64,000 bases of DNA from Amycolatopsis saalfeldensis. GTDB lineage: Bacteria > Actinomycetota > Actinomycetes > Mycobacteriales > Pseudonocardiaceae. The DNA is taken from contig NZ_FOEF01000029.1 of the NCBI RefSeq assembly GCF_900110575.1, positions 1 through 64,000 of the forward strand. The letters run 5' to 3'. The translations under genes and the position numbers were made by a program. The notes beneath the pieces were generated by a model, which was not told where the DNA came from, did no database searches, and saw only the letters and a list, made by a program, of their open reading frames with translations. Shown one piece after another: positions 26,478 to 34,455 of this stretch. Every line of letters begins with the position of its first letter. Within the stretch, counting starts at the first letter, position 1.

Positions 26478-26846
26478 ATGGTGACCCCTGTGACGGAGAT
26501 CGATATCGCCGGCCTGAAGAAGGAGCAGGTCCTGGCCGCGTTGTACAACAACGCAGGTGCAGTCGGCCTCGGGTCTCTGCACCCCCATCAGGGAACGACC
26601 GCCACCGAAGGCTGGGCGCGGCAGGCGTGGCGCACTCAGGGCGAAATGGTGGGTCGATCGTGGCGAGGACTTCGCCGAATCAAGCACATTCGCTTCGACT
26701 ATCTCCACGGCCGTCTGCTGAAAGTCACTTTTCGCGGTACGTCGGTGGACGTCACGGACTTTGACCGCCAGTACGGTCCCGGTACCGCGAGCTGCACAAT
26801 TGATCGTCTCCGCAGAGGTGGATCGATCGACGACTCCGGCAGCTGA
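26478..26846 (+). CDS. Phage/plasmid-associated hypothetical protein (ALYN...FDYLxGR family)
   Basis: This 122-residue product carries KKEQVLAALYNNAGAVGLGS, later HIRFDYLHGRLLKVTF, then FDRQYGPGTASCTIDRLR. That arrangement recalls a small, widespread phage and prophage protein family with ALYNxA, a GxG strand, FDYLxGRxxK and YDRxxGxGAA motifs, of unknown function. ATG 26478 or GTG 26481 are the plausible starts, without a strong ribosome binding site. Family recognition is from memory of the motif order. Confidence 0.6.
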   Translation: MVTPVTEIDIAGLKKEQVLAALYNNAGAVGLGSLHPHQGTTATEGWARQAWRTQGEMVGRSWRGLRRIKHIRFDYLHGRLLKVTFRGTSVDVTDFDRQYGPGTASCTIDRLRRGGSIDDSGS

Positions 26847-27099
26847 GTCCGGGTCAAGGGCGCATCCGCCCAGTTGCCATTTTCCTGGAACGCCTCAGGA
26901 GTTCACTCCCGGATGCTTAGGCGTCGATGGGCTCTGGAGTGCTGGAGCTAGGCGTGCAGTTCGGTCAACTCCTGGTGGGTCGCGATGCCGGCGCTGGCAC
27001 GGCCCGGAACGCGAGGGAGCGAGCGCCAGCCTCCGGCTCGCCCTTGGCGAGCAGGTGCGCGACGGTGCCGTCGGCTCACCTCGGCCCAGGGCTTCGGGT
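26847..27099. other. Stretch without a confident gene
   Basis: On the minus strand, short protein-like pieces in different frames (such as VAHLLAKGEPEAGARSLAFRA and ASAGIATHQELTELHA followed by a stop) suggest a decayed gene, but they cannot be joined with confidence. It lies between the two copies of the direct repeat. Confidence 0.3.
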
Positions 27100-27384
27100 T
27101 CAGGAGCGGCCCGCGAAGTCGCCCAGGTAGGCCCCCTCGGCGTAGCTGCCGCCGCCCTCAGGGGCGATGACCATCTGCTGACGCTGACCGTCCCCGGCAA
27201 GGAATGACACGCGGATTTCCCTGTCCATGCCGCACTTCTCTGCGACGATGTCCGCGCTGGCGCCATCTGAGTCGAGGCCGCTCAGCCAGCCCCGGACGAA
27301 CCGTCGCTGCTCAACGGTCGCCGACGCGGGCATGGTGACCTTCTTCTGGCCCACCCGGATCACGTTGATGTTTGCCGCGTTCAT
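27100..27384 (-). CDS. Small hypothetical protein
   Basis: A 94-residue protein (NAANINVIRVGQKKVTMPAS...RRFVRGWLSGLDSDG). ATG 27384 has GGAAGGA about 10 bases upstream. It contains one cysteine and alternating beta-like segments (EIRVSFLAG, QQMVIAPEGG). It lies inside the interval bounded by the direct repeats. No family is recognised. Confidence 0.5.
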   Translation of the reverse strand: MNAANINVIRVGQKKVTMPASATVEQRRFVRGWLSGLDSDGASADIVAEKCGMDREIRVSFLAGDGQRQQMVIAPEGGGSYAEGAYLGDFAGRS

Positions 27385-27501
27385 GGGGCGACGATCCTTC
27401 CAATCGGTGCAACTTCGTCCGGGGATGACCCGCGGGCGGGTGCCGCCACGATCCTCCTCCGCCACTTCCGTCGAGAATTCACCACCCATCGGCCTGCCGG
27501 T

Positions 27502-27578
27502 CTCACCGACTCGATGGGCGGAAACGGCGTGGCTCAGGGGCGAGCGCTCGACGGATTCCACGTACTACACGGGAGACG
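27502..27578 (+). repeat. Direct repeat, downstream partial copy
   Basis: A partial copy of 26302-26380 with an inserted G and a missing triplet, so it no longer encodes the same protein. It marks a past duplication or the footprint of an insertion. Confidence 0.7.
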
Positions 27579-27665
27579 CCCCGCACATGACCCCGCTGAG
27601 GATCACGAGTCGGCCGATCGTGCCCGGCTCGGGCGCGCGGCCGAGCCCGTCCCGACGGGACAGCG

Positions 27666-27938
27666 TCATGCAGGCGACGGGCCAGCCAACTCGCGTAGGC
27701 GTCGAGCGGCCCACTCCAGTCCGGCGATCATCGTGTCCAGCTCTGCGTCTCCGGTGATGCGAATCGTGCCGCCGCTGGCGTCAGCGGGTTCGAAGACAAC
27801 CGCACCGGAGTAGTCGGGAGTCGTCACCGTCACGGCGTGCTGACTGCCGTCACCGCCTTCAAAACCGGAGGTCTCGACGGTTACGTCGACCGTGATGGCC
27901 AAGCCACCGAAAGACTTGCGATCACCCTGCATGCCCAC
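27666..27938 (-). CDS. Small beta-rich hypothetical protein
   Basis: A 90-residue acidic protein (LAITVDVTVETSGFEGGDGS..., YSGAVVFEPADASGGTIRITG) ending in a helix LDTMIAGLEWAARRLREL. It starts at GTG 27938 behind GAGAGG; ATG 27932 is an alternative. No family is recognised. Confidence 0.5.
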   Translation of the reverse strand: MGMQGDRKSFGGLAITVDVTVETSGFEGGDGSQHAVTVTTPDYSGAVVFEPADASGGTIRITGDAELDTMIAGLEWAARRLRELAGPSPA

Positions 27939-28139
27939 GAATTCGCAGCCTCTCCCGGTGCACCGACTGTTGCGGACCTACAACGTACCGTGCCGACGCT
28001 GGTGCGGTCCGTGTGCGGGCAACCCACCCGGAGTTCAGGTCAGCGCTGATCGTGTCGATCCCGCGGACCCGCCCCGTAGGCCACGGCGACCTTGAGGACG
28101 ACGACCAGGCCCGATGCGTCGACGCTTTGTCCCGCGCGG

Positions 28140-28922
28140 TTAGGTCCCATCACGTGGGACTTCGCCCGCCCCATCACCGCCCGACGGTGATGGGGCGGGC
28201 AAGTCATGGCGATGCAACGTCTCGACCGGGCCCCGAGGCGATCCGAGGACCCGTTCGGCGACGGTGGCCACGACCGCGTCGGCGGGAGTGCTGGCCGGGG
28301 TGATCGCGATGAAGTGGTCGTGGGCGTCGCCGCGGCCAGGGTGCAGAGAGACGTGACGGCCCTCGGGTAGCCCGTCGACGACCAGGACCCAGACACTCGC
28401 GGCCGCGCGGTCACGCATCATGCGGCAGCGCAGATCCAGGGTGCCGCCGGGTTCGTAGCCGAGTCGCTCGGCCACGGCGAGGCTGTCGGCCGCCAGCCCT
28501 AAGCGGATCAGCCGCCCGGCGATATCGATCTCCGATGCCGGCACCGCGTCGACCAGTTCGGCCAGCGGTCGGCGGTCCTTCCAGCCCTGGGTCAGAATCT
28601 CGTCCCGCTCGGGATTCCAACGCCGGGCTGTGTTGTGGTCGAGGTTGGCCTCGGCGTCGAAATCCGGGTCGGACGCGAGCAGCCCTCGCAACACCACGTC
28701 GGCGTCGGCCCGCAGCACGGTGGTCTGGAGTTCGGGCGGGAGCATCTTCTTGCAGCGGGCCTGGACCGCACTGACCCGGCGCTGCAACGTCTCGGCGAGA
28801 TCGTCGAGGGGGACACCGTTGCGGAGCCCATCGAGCAGGGTCGAGCTGTCCTGGGCCGACCAGGTCGCCCCGGCGCGCTGAGGGGCGGGTTCGGAGGTGG
28901 TGTCCTGGCTGTTAGTGCTCAC
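28140..28922 (-). CDS. Hypothetical protein with two Myb/SANT-like segments
   Basis: This 260-residue protein has two tryptophan-led helical segments: WSAQDSSTLLDGLRNGVPLD (from residue 21) and WNPERDEILTQGWKDRRPL (from about residue 102). Both look like Myb/SANT-type helix-turn-helix units. The C-terminal half (ASVWVLVVDGLPEGRHVSLHPG) is separate. A related W-T-D-E-L segment occurs in the protein at 37837. No ribosome binding site precedes GTG 28922. A DNA-binding role is inferred. Confidence 0.55.
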   Translation of the reverse strand: MSTNSQDTTSEPAPQRAGATWSAQDSSTLLDGLRNGVPLDDLAETLQRRVSAVQARCKKMLPPELQTTVLRADADVVLRGLLASDPDFDAEANLDHNTARRWNPERDEILTQGWKDRRPLAELVDAVPASEIDIAGRLIRLGLAADSLAVAERLGYEPGGTLDLRCRMMRDRAAASVWVLVVDGLPEGRHVSLHPGRGDAHDHFIAITPASTPADAVVATVAERVLGSPRGPVETLHRHDLPAPSPSGGDGAGEVPRDGT

Positions 28923-29007
28923 ATGGTCACGCTAGCGGTCTCGGCCAGTGCTGCCTTCCGTGTCGGCGGGACACCCCAGCGCCTTCGGTGCGAGATGCTC
29001 GGGCGAG

Positions 29008-29047
29008 TGTTCAATGACTTGACATGTGCAATCACTGAACATACCGT
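29008..29047 (+). promoter_or_regulatory. Leaderless promoter with 10-base inverted-repeat operator
   Basis: TTGACA (29019-29024), a 17-base spacer and TACCGT (29042-29047) form a near-consensus promoter. ATG 29054 follows 6 bases later, so the message should be leaderless. TGTTCAATGA (29008-29017) and TCACTGAACA (29032-29041) are inverted repeats with one mismatch flanking the -35, a likely operator for the downstream helix-turn-helix protein. Confidence 0.65.
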
Positions 29048-29053
29048 TTTCGC

Positions 29054-29854
29054 ATGGTGAAACCGAAGCCCGAGAGCGTCCTCAGAGACCTCCAGGCCTG
29101 CGACCGCATCCGGAACTCTCTGCCCGGCCTGCGCGCGACCGTGCTCGCCCTTGGCTGGTCCGTCGGTCTCCGCAACATCAACGAACTCGCCCGGGAGGTC
29201 GACCTCTCCCGTGGCACCATCTACAAAGACCTGCGCAGCCGGGGCATCAACCCCAAGCTTCGCGACGAACCCGTCGAACCGACCTACCCGCCGATGTCTG
29301 GTCAGGTGATCGCCGATCTTGCTTCCCTGATCGCGGCGTACGCCGCCGCGTTCAGGCAGGAGGGCGAACCCCCGACCAGCGATCCCAAATTCGTGTTCTG
29401 CGCCGGCGCCCTGCTGCAGCTCGTCGGCCGGCTCGTGGAAACCCCGCCCGATGACGCGATCGACGACGACTGGAAGCACGAGGACAGCCGGGCATGGCGG
29501 CTGGTGGACATTCTCGACGACCTGGAGACGCTGCTGGAGATCACCTGCTCCGCGCTCGCCGAGAACACGACGGACGCGCAGGCGGCCAAGGCCTTTTCGC
29601 GAACGGCCATGACCGACACCGCGTTCGACGCGTATGTCGAGGCCGCCACCTTCCGGCTTTCCCTGCCAGACGGGCGAACCGTCAACGTCGAGATCACCCG
29701 GGACGAGGGCGAGCTGCTCACCATCCGCGGAGACGATCCCCGCGAGGACACCCAGGCAGACCGCCGTGAACACCTCGCCCTGGTGAACGGCTTCCGATTG
29801 ATGGCGGAGGCCATGAAACCGCGCTTCTCCACGAAGTCGCCGCAGAATCCCTGA
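29054..29854 (+). CDS. Helix-turn-helix DNA-binding protein
   Basis: A 266-residue protein. Residues 42-63 (INELAREVDLSRGTIYKDLR) form a classic helix-turn-helix. The rest is helical and acidic, with a C-terminal beta patch (FRLSLPDGRTVNVEITRDEGE). It starts at ATG 29054 without a ribosome binding site, directly after a strong promoter overlapped by an inverted repeat, which suggests negative autoregulation. Inverted CCCCTGG/CCAGGGG repeats just past the stop may be a terminator. The regulon beyond its own gene is unknown. Confidence 0.7.
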   Translation: MVKPKPESVLRDLQACDRIRNSLPGLRATVLALGWSVGLRNINELAREVDLSRGTIYKDLRSRGINPKLRDEPVEPTYPPMSGQVIADLASLIAAYAAAFRQEGEPPTSDPKFVFCAGALLQLVGRLVETPPDDAIDDDWKHEDSRAWRLVDILDDLETLLEITCSALAENTTDAQAAKAFSRTAMTDTAFDAYVEAATFRLSLPDGRTVNVEITRDEGELLTIRGDDPREDTQADRREHLALVNGFRLMAEAMKPRFSTKSPQNP

Positions 29855-29939
29855 AACCCCTGGGTCGCCGGGGATGCTGGGAACCCAGGGAACACCAGGG
29901 GCGCCGGTGCGAGCCGAGGTGCACATCAGCAGACCCAGA

Positions 29940-29998
29940 CCGGGCAGGCAAGGCCGCGCCGCTGCGCGGTCGGCTGCGCCGAGCCTTCGCCTGCCCGG
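29940..29998 (+). promoter_or_regulatory. Three-way-junction leader element (copy a)
   Basis: CCGGGCAGGC (29940-29949) pairs with GCCTGCCCGG (29989-29998). Inside, AAGGC (29950-29954) pairs with GCCTT (29983-29987). Two adjacent hairpins follow: CCGC-TGC-GCGG (29959-29969) and TCGGC-TGC-GCCGA (29970-29982). It ends 57 bases before the GTG of the next gene and belongs to a family repeated elsewhere in the window. Confidence 0.65.
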
Positions 29999-30055
29999 CT
30001 TCAGCCTGCTGACCGCCACCGCGTCCTCGACCGACACGCCACCTGGAGGTTCCCA

Positions 30056-30496
30056 GTGACCATCGTGACCAGCTCCGCTACCTCAGCCGAGCGGGCAGCG
30101 GCTGCAGCCTTCGCGCACGTGCCCCCGCCCGCTGCCAGCTCACCCGAGGCGGATCTCTTCGATCGCTGGTTCGTCCTCGCCCGGCACGGCGGTCCCATCA
30201 CCTTCGACCTCGTCGGTCGCGCCCTCACCGACCTGGCCACGGACGCCGGTTGGCGCCTCGACCAGCCCGCCCGGCTTTTCGCGCCGACCTCGGATCACGG
30301 GCCCGGAACGACCGGCGTCAAGTTCACCTACGCCCGCACCGGCCCGGATGGCGAGACCGACTACCTGGCCGTCGCCGGCCTGGACAACCAGCCCGCTGAG
30401 ATCCACCTCAATGGCACACCGCTCACCTGGGCCGAGCTCTGCGCGCTGCTGGCCCGCAATTCTCACCCGCTCCAGCCGACCACCCCGCGCCTGTGA
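30056..30496 (+). CDS. Hypothetical protein
   Basis: A 146-residue protein starting at GTG 30056 with GGAGG upstream. The first 35 residues are Ala/Pro-rich; the remainder (LFDRWFVLARHGGPITFDLVG, GVKFTYARTGPDGETDYLAVAG) looks like a small alpha/beta domain. It is preceded by leader element a. No family is recognised. Confidence 0.55.
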   Translation: MTIVTSSATSAERAAAAAFAHVPPPAASSPEADLFDRWFVLARHGGPITFDLVGRALTDLATDAGWRLDQPARLFAPTSDHGPGTTGVKFTYARTGPDGETDYLAVAGLDNQPAEIHLNGTPLTWAELCALLARNSHPLQPTTPRL

Positions 30497-30507
30497 CACC
30501 ACGACCG

Positions 30508-30528
30508 GATCGGTGAACGACACCGATC
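30508..30528 (+). terminator. Hairpin after the gene at 30056
   Basis: GATCGGTG and CACCGATC form an 8-base-pair stem with a 5-base loop, 12 bases past the stop codon. No U-tract is present. Confidence 0.45.
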
Positions 30529-30647
30529 GCCCTGCCTTGCCGAACCACCCGCCCGCTACCGTGGCGCCTCAACGACCGCGAGCCACAACGACTCCGAGCT
30601 CGCCCTTGTCGGTCCGGCGCCGATCACATCCGCGAAAAGGGAAAACC

Positions 30648-31145
30648 ATGCCTTTGCCTTACACCACAAGGAAACCGCTCGATGTCGCGCCGGACCTGTT
30701 CAACGCCGACGGTGTGCTGGCCATCGTCCTGCACGGCACCCGCGACGACAACGACATCTGGACGTTCAACCTCCACCCCACCGGCAGCCCTACTGGCAAG
30801 CCCGCCGACGCGCTCGCGATCGTGTACGGCTCGTTGAGCGCCTCCATCGCCGACACTGACGACCGCCAGCACGACGAACTGCGCGCCGGACCGGAGTTCC
30901 GCGACCTTGCGCTGGAATCGGCCCTGTTCTGGGTGATCGGCGAAACACGCAAACGAGGATGGCGCCTCGCCCACCTGGACGATCAGACCAAGATCATCGA
31001 CAGGGCGCAACAGCCAACCCTCATCATCGCGCACCTGGTCCTGGTGAACGAGACGTTCGAGCCCCTGCCCGGCACCGTGCTGCTCGACGAGCAGATCACC
31101 GGTCTCACGCCCGAGCGCAATGCCGACCGCGTCGTCGGCGACTGA
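30648..31145 (+). CDS. Hypothetical protein
   Basis: A 165-residue protein from ATG 30648 behind AAAAGGG. It contains DDNDIWTFNLHPTGSPTG and TLIIAHLVLVNETFEPLPG, an alpha/beta composition with no recognised motif. It is co-directional with the genes at 30056 and 31176. Confidence 0.5.
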   Translation: MPLPYTTRKPLDVAPDLFNADGVLAIVLHGTRDDNDIWTFNLHPTGSPTGKPADALAIVYGSLSASIADTDDRQHDELRAGPEFRDLALESALFWVIGETRKRGWRLAHLDDQTKIIDRAQQPTLIIAHLVLVNETFEPLPGTVLLDEQITGLTPERNADRVVGD

Positions 31146-31175
31146 CGCCCCGCGACAGGTCTAGAGTCCGCGGGC

Positions 31176-31841
31176 ATGGACCAGGCAGCGCTGATTGTGG
31201 CGATCGTCTCCGGGCTCATTTCGCTCGGCAGCGTCGGCTACGCCCGCATGGCGGCGCGGGCCAACAAGCGCTCGGCGGTCGCCGACGAGACCACAGTCGC
31301 GCTGGAGGGCGACCGTCGGCACGCCGAACTCACCCCGCGGCTGCGGGTTCGGTGTACCCCGGCCAACGCCGGCTCCCCGGACTCCAAGCTCACCGTGGAA
31401 CTGCTCGGCCCGCCCGAACTTGGCGGGCTGGAAGAGCTGGTCGTGACCATCCGCAACGACAACCCGTGGCGCGGTCAGAGTGCTCCTCTTGCGGGCGGCC
31501 CGTCTTCCGAAGCCGGCGCAGCGCACCTGTGGAGCCCGCTGAAGTTCGTGCGGGGCACCGGTCCCGGCGCCGATCCAGCGTCCGGCGTGCCCGGCGCCGA
31601 TGACACCGGCCGCACCACGCCGACGAGCGGGTTGCCCGTCGGCGAGATGTTGCCGTTCTTCCTTGAGCCCACCACTCCGCCGGTCTGGTCGGAGGGCCAG
31701 ACCAGGCAAGACTGGCGACGCGAGCGCGGCACGGTCCTGCGGTTGAGTTTTCTGTGCCGCAAGGACGGCGCGGAGTGGACGCTGGTCGGCGAGATCGACA
31801 CTCAGACCGACAACCCGGTGATCATCCCCGAACGGCACTGA
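31176..31841 (+). CDS. Membrane-anchored hypothetical protein
   Basis: A 221-residue protein with an N-terminal membrane segment (ALIVAIVSGLISLGSVGY), a basic stop-transfer stretch (RMAARANKR) and a beta-rich domain (LTVELLGPPELGGLEELVVT, VLRLSFLCRKDGAEWTLVG). Architecture and size resemble the gene at 51314, though direct similarity is slight. No strong ribosome binding site. Function unknown. Confidence 0.55.
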   Translation: MDQAALIVAIVSGLISLGSVGYARMAARANKRSAVADETTVALEGDRRHAELTPRLRVRCTPANAGSPDSKLTVELLGPPELGGLEELVVTIRNDNPWRGQSAPLAGGPSSEAGAAHLWSPLKFVRGTGPGADPASGVPGADDTGRTTPTSGLPVGEMLPFFLEPTTPPVWSEGQTRQDWRRERGTVLRLSFLCRKDGAEWTLVGEIDTQTDNPVIIPERH

Positions 31842-31859
31842 TCGCGCAGTCACTCCCGG

Positions 31860-32371
31860 GCGCCCAAGAGCGGGGACTCATGTTCCTGCCTGCGAGAATC
31901 CGGCCCAGCTGTTGACCTCGGAGAAGGTCGGGGACTCAGCAGCGAGCCGGTGATCACCGGGGGAGTTCGGGTGACCGAGAGCGCGCACGTGTGCGTGCCA
32001 GGTTGCACCCGCCGGTCGGGAGTCGGCCTTCGAGCGGGACGCGCCCCCCCCCGGGGGCACGCCGCACCTCCGCAGTGCCAGCACACCTGCCGCACGCTGG
32101 AACGGCCGCGGGCGCATCCGCACTTCCCCGGGGCCCTCGCCAGTCGTCACCGTGACGAAACGACCCGGCCACGAGGCCGGTTCGGTCGAGCTTGTCCCGT
32201 CCGGTCAAGCAGAACACCAGCTCGTCGTCGTTGAGGTGGTTGAGCGCCGCCAGCCGACCCCAGGAATGACGGCAGCGTCTCCTCGGTGAACGGCCGGTCG
32301 ACCAGCGGGAGACGCCGCAAGCGCGGCAATCCGGCGCCCGGGGCTACCTCGTCGAGAACAGCCGACCACAC
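31860..32371 (-). pseudogene. Frameshifted TniQ-like remnant
   Basis: On the minus strand, GLPRLRRLPLVDRPFTEETL-PSFLG runs into RLAALNHLNDDELVFCLTG after a one-base frameshift near 32262. This is the characteristic N terminus of TniQ, the transposition accessory protein. Further fragments in shifted frames include a Cys-x2-Cys (CWHC), as in the TniQ zinc region. Several frame changes and missing segments mean no intact product. It is evidence of a former transposon or transposon-derived gene. Confidence 0.6.
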
Positions 32372-32474
32372 CTAAAGGTCCTGGTCCAGGCACGATCAAG
32401 GCGGCCGACAACACTGATCGAACTCACGAACTCATCGACTGTTGCGCTCCTATTCCGGCGTTTGCCGACCCGGC

Positions 32475-32732
32475 CTACGGTTCCAGGTGATCGTCCAGGG
32501 CGGATTGGATCTCGCGCCGCATGTTGTCCACGCTGCCGGGGTGGCTCCTGGCATGCGCCCGGATCAGCGCGCCGACGAGTTTCGGCAGGTCGAACAGGCC
32601 TAGATCAACCGCGTAGTCGGTCTCTGTGCCGGGAATGTCCTCATCGTCGTTGTCCCGTTCGGGACCACGCCACGTTAGGTCCCGGCGTCCGTCACCGACA
32701 TGCACGATCGCGAAGTTGACCCCTGCTTCCAT
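32475..32732 (-). CDS. Small acidic hypothetical protein
   Basis: An 85-residue protein (EAGVNFAIVHVGDGRRDLTW...GLFDLPKLVGALIRAHARSH). ATG 32732 is chosen since GAGGA lies 11 bases upstream. It transcribes away from the regulatory region at 32879. No family is recognised. Confidence 0.5.
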   Translation of the reverse strand: MEAGVNFAIVHVGDGRRDLTWRGPERDNDDEDIPGTETDYAVDLGLFDLPKLVGALIRAHARSHPGSVDNMRREIQSALDDHLEP

Positions 32733-32878
32733 GCCGTCATTGTTCCTCACCGTGCCGGCGCCGCGCGGCTCACCGTTCCGTCACCTTCGGCCCCATGTTT
32801 TCTGAGCCGTCGTCGCCACCTTCAGCGAGCCGGGACACGCGTTCGGCGCGCGCGAGACGCCGCATAGATCAACTTCTA

Positions 32879-32964
32879 TTCGATAACACAGGTTATCGAA
32901 AACGACGGGTCTAGTCATGTTCAAGTTAGAAAACTAAGACTACAAGTTAGAGTTTTCTAACTTG
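32879..32964. promoter_or_regulatory. AT-rich operator/centromere-like region
   Basis: Two repeat systems lie before the coiled-coil gene. First, a perfect palindrome TTCGATAAC-ACAG-GTTATCGAA (32879-32900). Second, CAAGTTAGAAAACT (32922-32935) and its exact reverse complement AGTTTTCTAACTTG (32951-32964), with an extra direct copy CAAGTTAGA (32943-32951). Low GC in a GC-rich element and the position upstream of a KfrA-like gene suggest an autoregulatory operator or partition-related site. Confidence 0.65.
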
Positions 32965-32983
32965 ATCCTGTAGAATCTTGATC

Positions 32984-34267
32984 ATGGAAAGTGACGAGCC
33001 CGGCCCGGCCGTTTCCCCTGGTGACGCCGTTGACGACGAGACGAACGCGCTGACGGAGCGGGCTCCCACCCCGCCGGCGTTCCGCCGCGGCGACGAACGG
33101 CGCGAGCAGCTCGCCGACCCGGAGCTGTGCGAGTTTTGCCAGCGCCACCCGCGCAAACCGGCCAGCCGGGGCGGCGGACCACGTCCCAGGCACTGCGCGC
33201 ACGTCTGGGGCCAGGACCACCGCGGCAAGGACGTCACCTGCGCCCGGCTCGACGACGCACACGACCTGTGGCTGGCCGTCTACGGCGGCACCGGGCCCCT
33301 GTCCCAGCTCGACATCGGCGCCCAGGCCCGCCACCTCGCCGACCTGCGCACCGCCCTCGACGCCCTGTTCGTCGTGCTCGACCCGGTACGCGGCGACCTC
33401 ACCCAGCTCGACGAGCGCCTGGTCGGCGAGGTCGCCCAGGCGCTCGCTCGCGCCGAGCAGGCTGTCGCCGACGCGGACCTGGCCCGCAGGGAGACCCAGG
33501 CCGCCAACGCCGCGCGCAACAACGCGCTCGCTGCCCAGCAGACGGCCGTCAACGAAGCCGCCGAGGCCCGGCGCAACGAGGGCATGGCGCTCGTCGAAGC
33601 CGACGAGGCCCGGACCGCGAAGAGGGACGCCGAGACTCGGGAGAAGGACGCCAACACCCGAGCAGAGGCCGCCCGGCAAGCCGCCAAAGAAGCCACCGAG
33701 TCGCTGACGACGGCGAACGAGACGATCTCCGAGCAAGCCACCCGGATCGGGGAACTGACCGGCGCCAACAACCAGCTCACCGCCCAAGCCCAGCAGTTCA
33801 CCAACACGACCAACGAGCTGCGCAGCCTGATCGACCAGCAGCGCACCGCGCACGAGACCGCCCTCACCACCGCGCGGACAGAAGCGGCGACGGCCCTGCA
33901 GGAACAGCGCACCGAACTTGAGGGCAAGCTCGACGACCAGCAAGCCAGGTTCGATCGCGAGCGCAAGGACACCGAACGCGAGACGGCTGCCCGGGTCGCC
34001 GAACTGAACAGCACGATCACCGACCTGGCCGGCCAGGTCGCCACGCTCGCGACTCGCGAGGAACAAGCCACGGCCGCCGCAGAACGCAATCAGGGTGCCG
34101 CCGAGGAGCTGAGCCGGCTTCGCGCGCAGCTGCTCACCGCGCTTGCCACGGCCAGCCCGGGCGACGACGCCGGACTTCGGGCCCACCTCGCCGAGCTCGT
34201 GACTGCGGCGCAAGACGAGGATGACGACGCGGTTCCCTCGAGCGGCTCGACCGGGAGTTCGGATTGA
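32984..34267 (+). CDS. Long coiled-coil protein with N-terminal Cys cluster (KfrA-like)
   Basis: The 427-residue protein has an N-terminal segment with C49, C52, C71 and C86 (CEFCQRH...HCAHVWGQ...VTC), probably a zinc site. About 270 residues of Ala/Glu/Arg/Gln coiled coil follow (residues 130-400), then an acidic tail. This layout, a small DNA-binding-type head plus long alpha-helical tail behind its own palindromic operator, resembles plasmid KfrA, which aids plasmid stability. The zinc-like head is not the usual KfrA winged helix, so the match is architectural. ATG 32984 lies 19 bases past the operator. Confidence 0.55.
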   Translation: MESDEPGPAVSPGDAVDDETNALTERAPTPPAFRRGDERREQLADPELCEFCQRHPRKPASRGGGPRPRHCAHVWGQDHRGKDVTCARLDDAHDLWLAVYGGTGPLSQLDIGAQARHLADLRTALDALFVVLDPVRGDLTQLDERLVGEVAQALARAEQAVADADLARRETQAANAARNNALAAQQTAVNEAAEARRNEGMALVEADEARTAKRDAETREKDANTRAEAARQAAKEATESLTTANETISEQATRIGELTGANNQLTAQAQQFTNTTNELRSLIDQQRTAHETALTTARTEAATALQEQRTELEGKLDDQQARFDRERKDTERETAARVAELNSTITDLAGQVATLATREEQATAAAERNQGAAEELSRLRAQLLTALATASPGDDAGLRAHLAELVTAAQDEDDDAVPSSGSTGSSD

Positions 34268-34455
34268 ACGAACCGTCGCACTCTGATTACCGGGAGCTAC
34301 TAGAACGCTGCTCGCAAGCCCTGAACAGCCTTCTGACATGCAAAGATTGACGAACTTGGCTCGCTACTCGAAACCCACCAGCAGTGCCGCATCGACGTGA
34401 CCAGAGTGGTCGACCGTCTTCACTGCGACCATCGACCAGGAAGGACTTCATCACC

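Noticed and set aside
26497..26510. Third copy of the GTCGATATCG palindrome
   Set aside because: Only the short CGATATCG core is present inside a coding region; the TTTA/TAAA arms are missing.
32957..34339. A 460-codon leftward frame opposite the coiled-coil gene
   Set aside because: It is Gly/Leu/Val-rich, the expected antisense of an Ala/Glu/Gln coiled coil, and overlaps the operator region.
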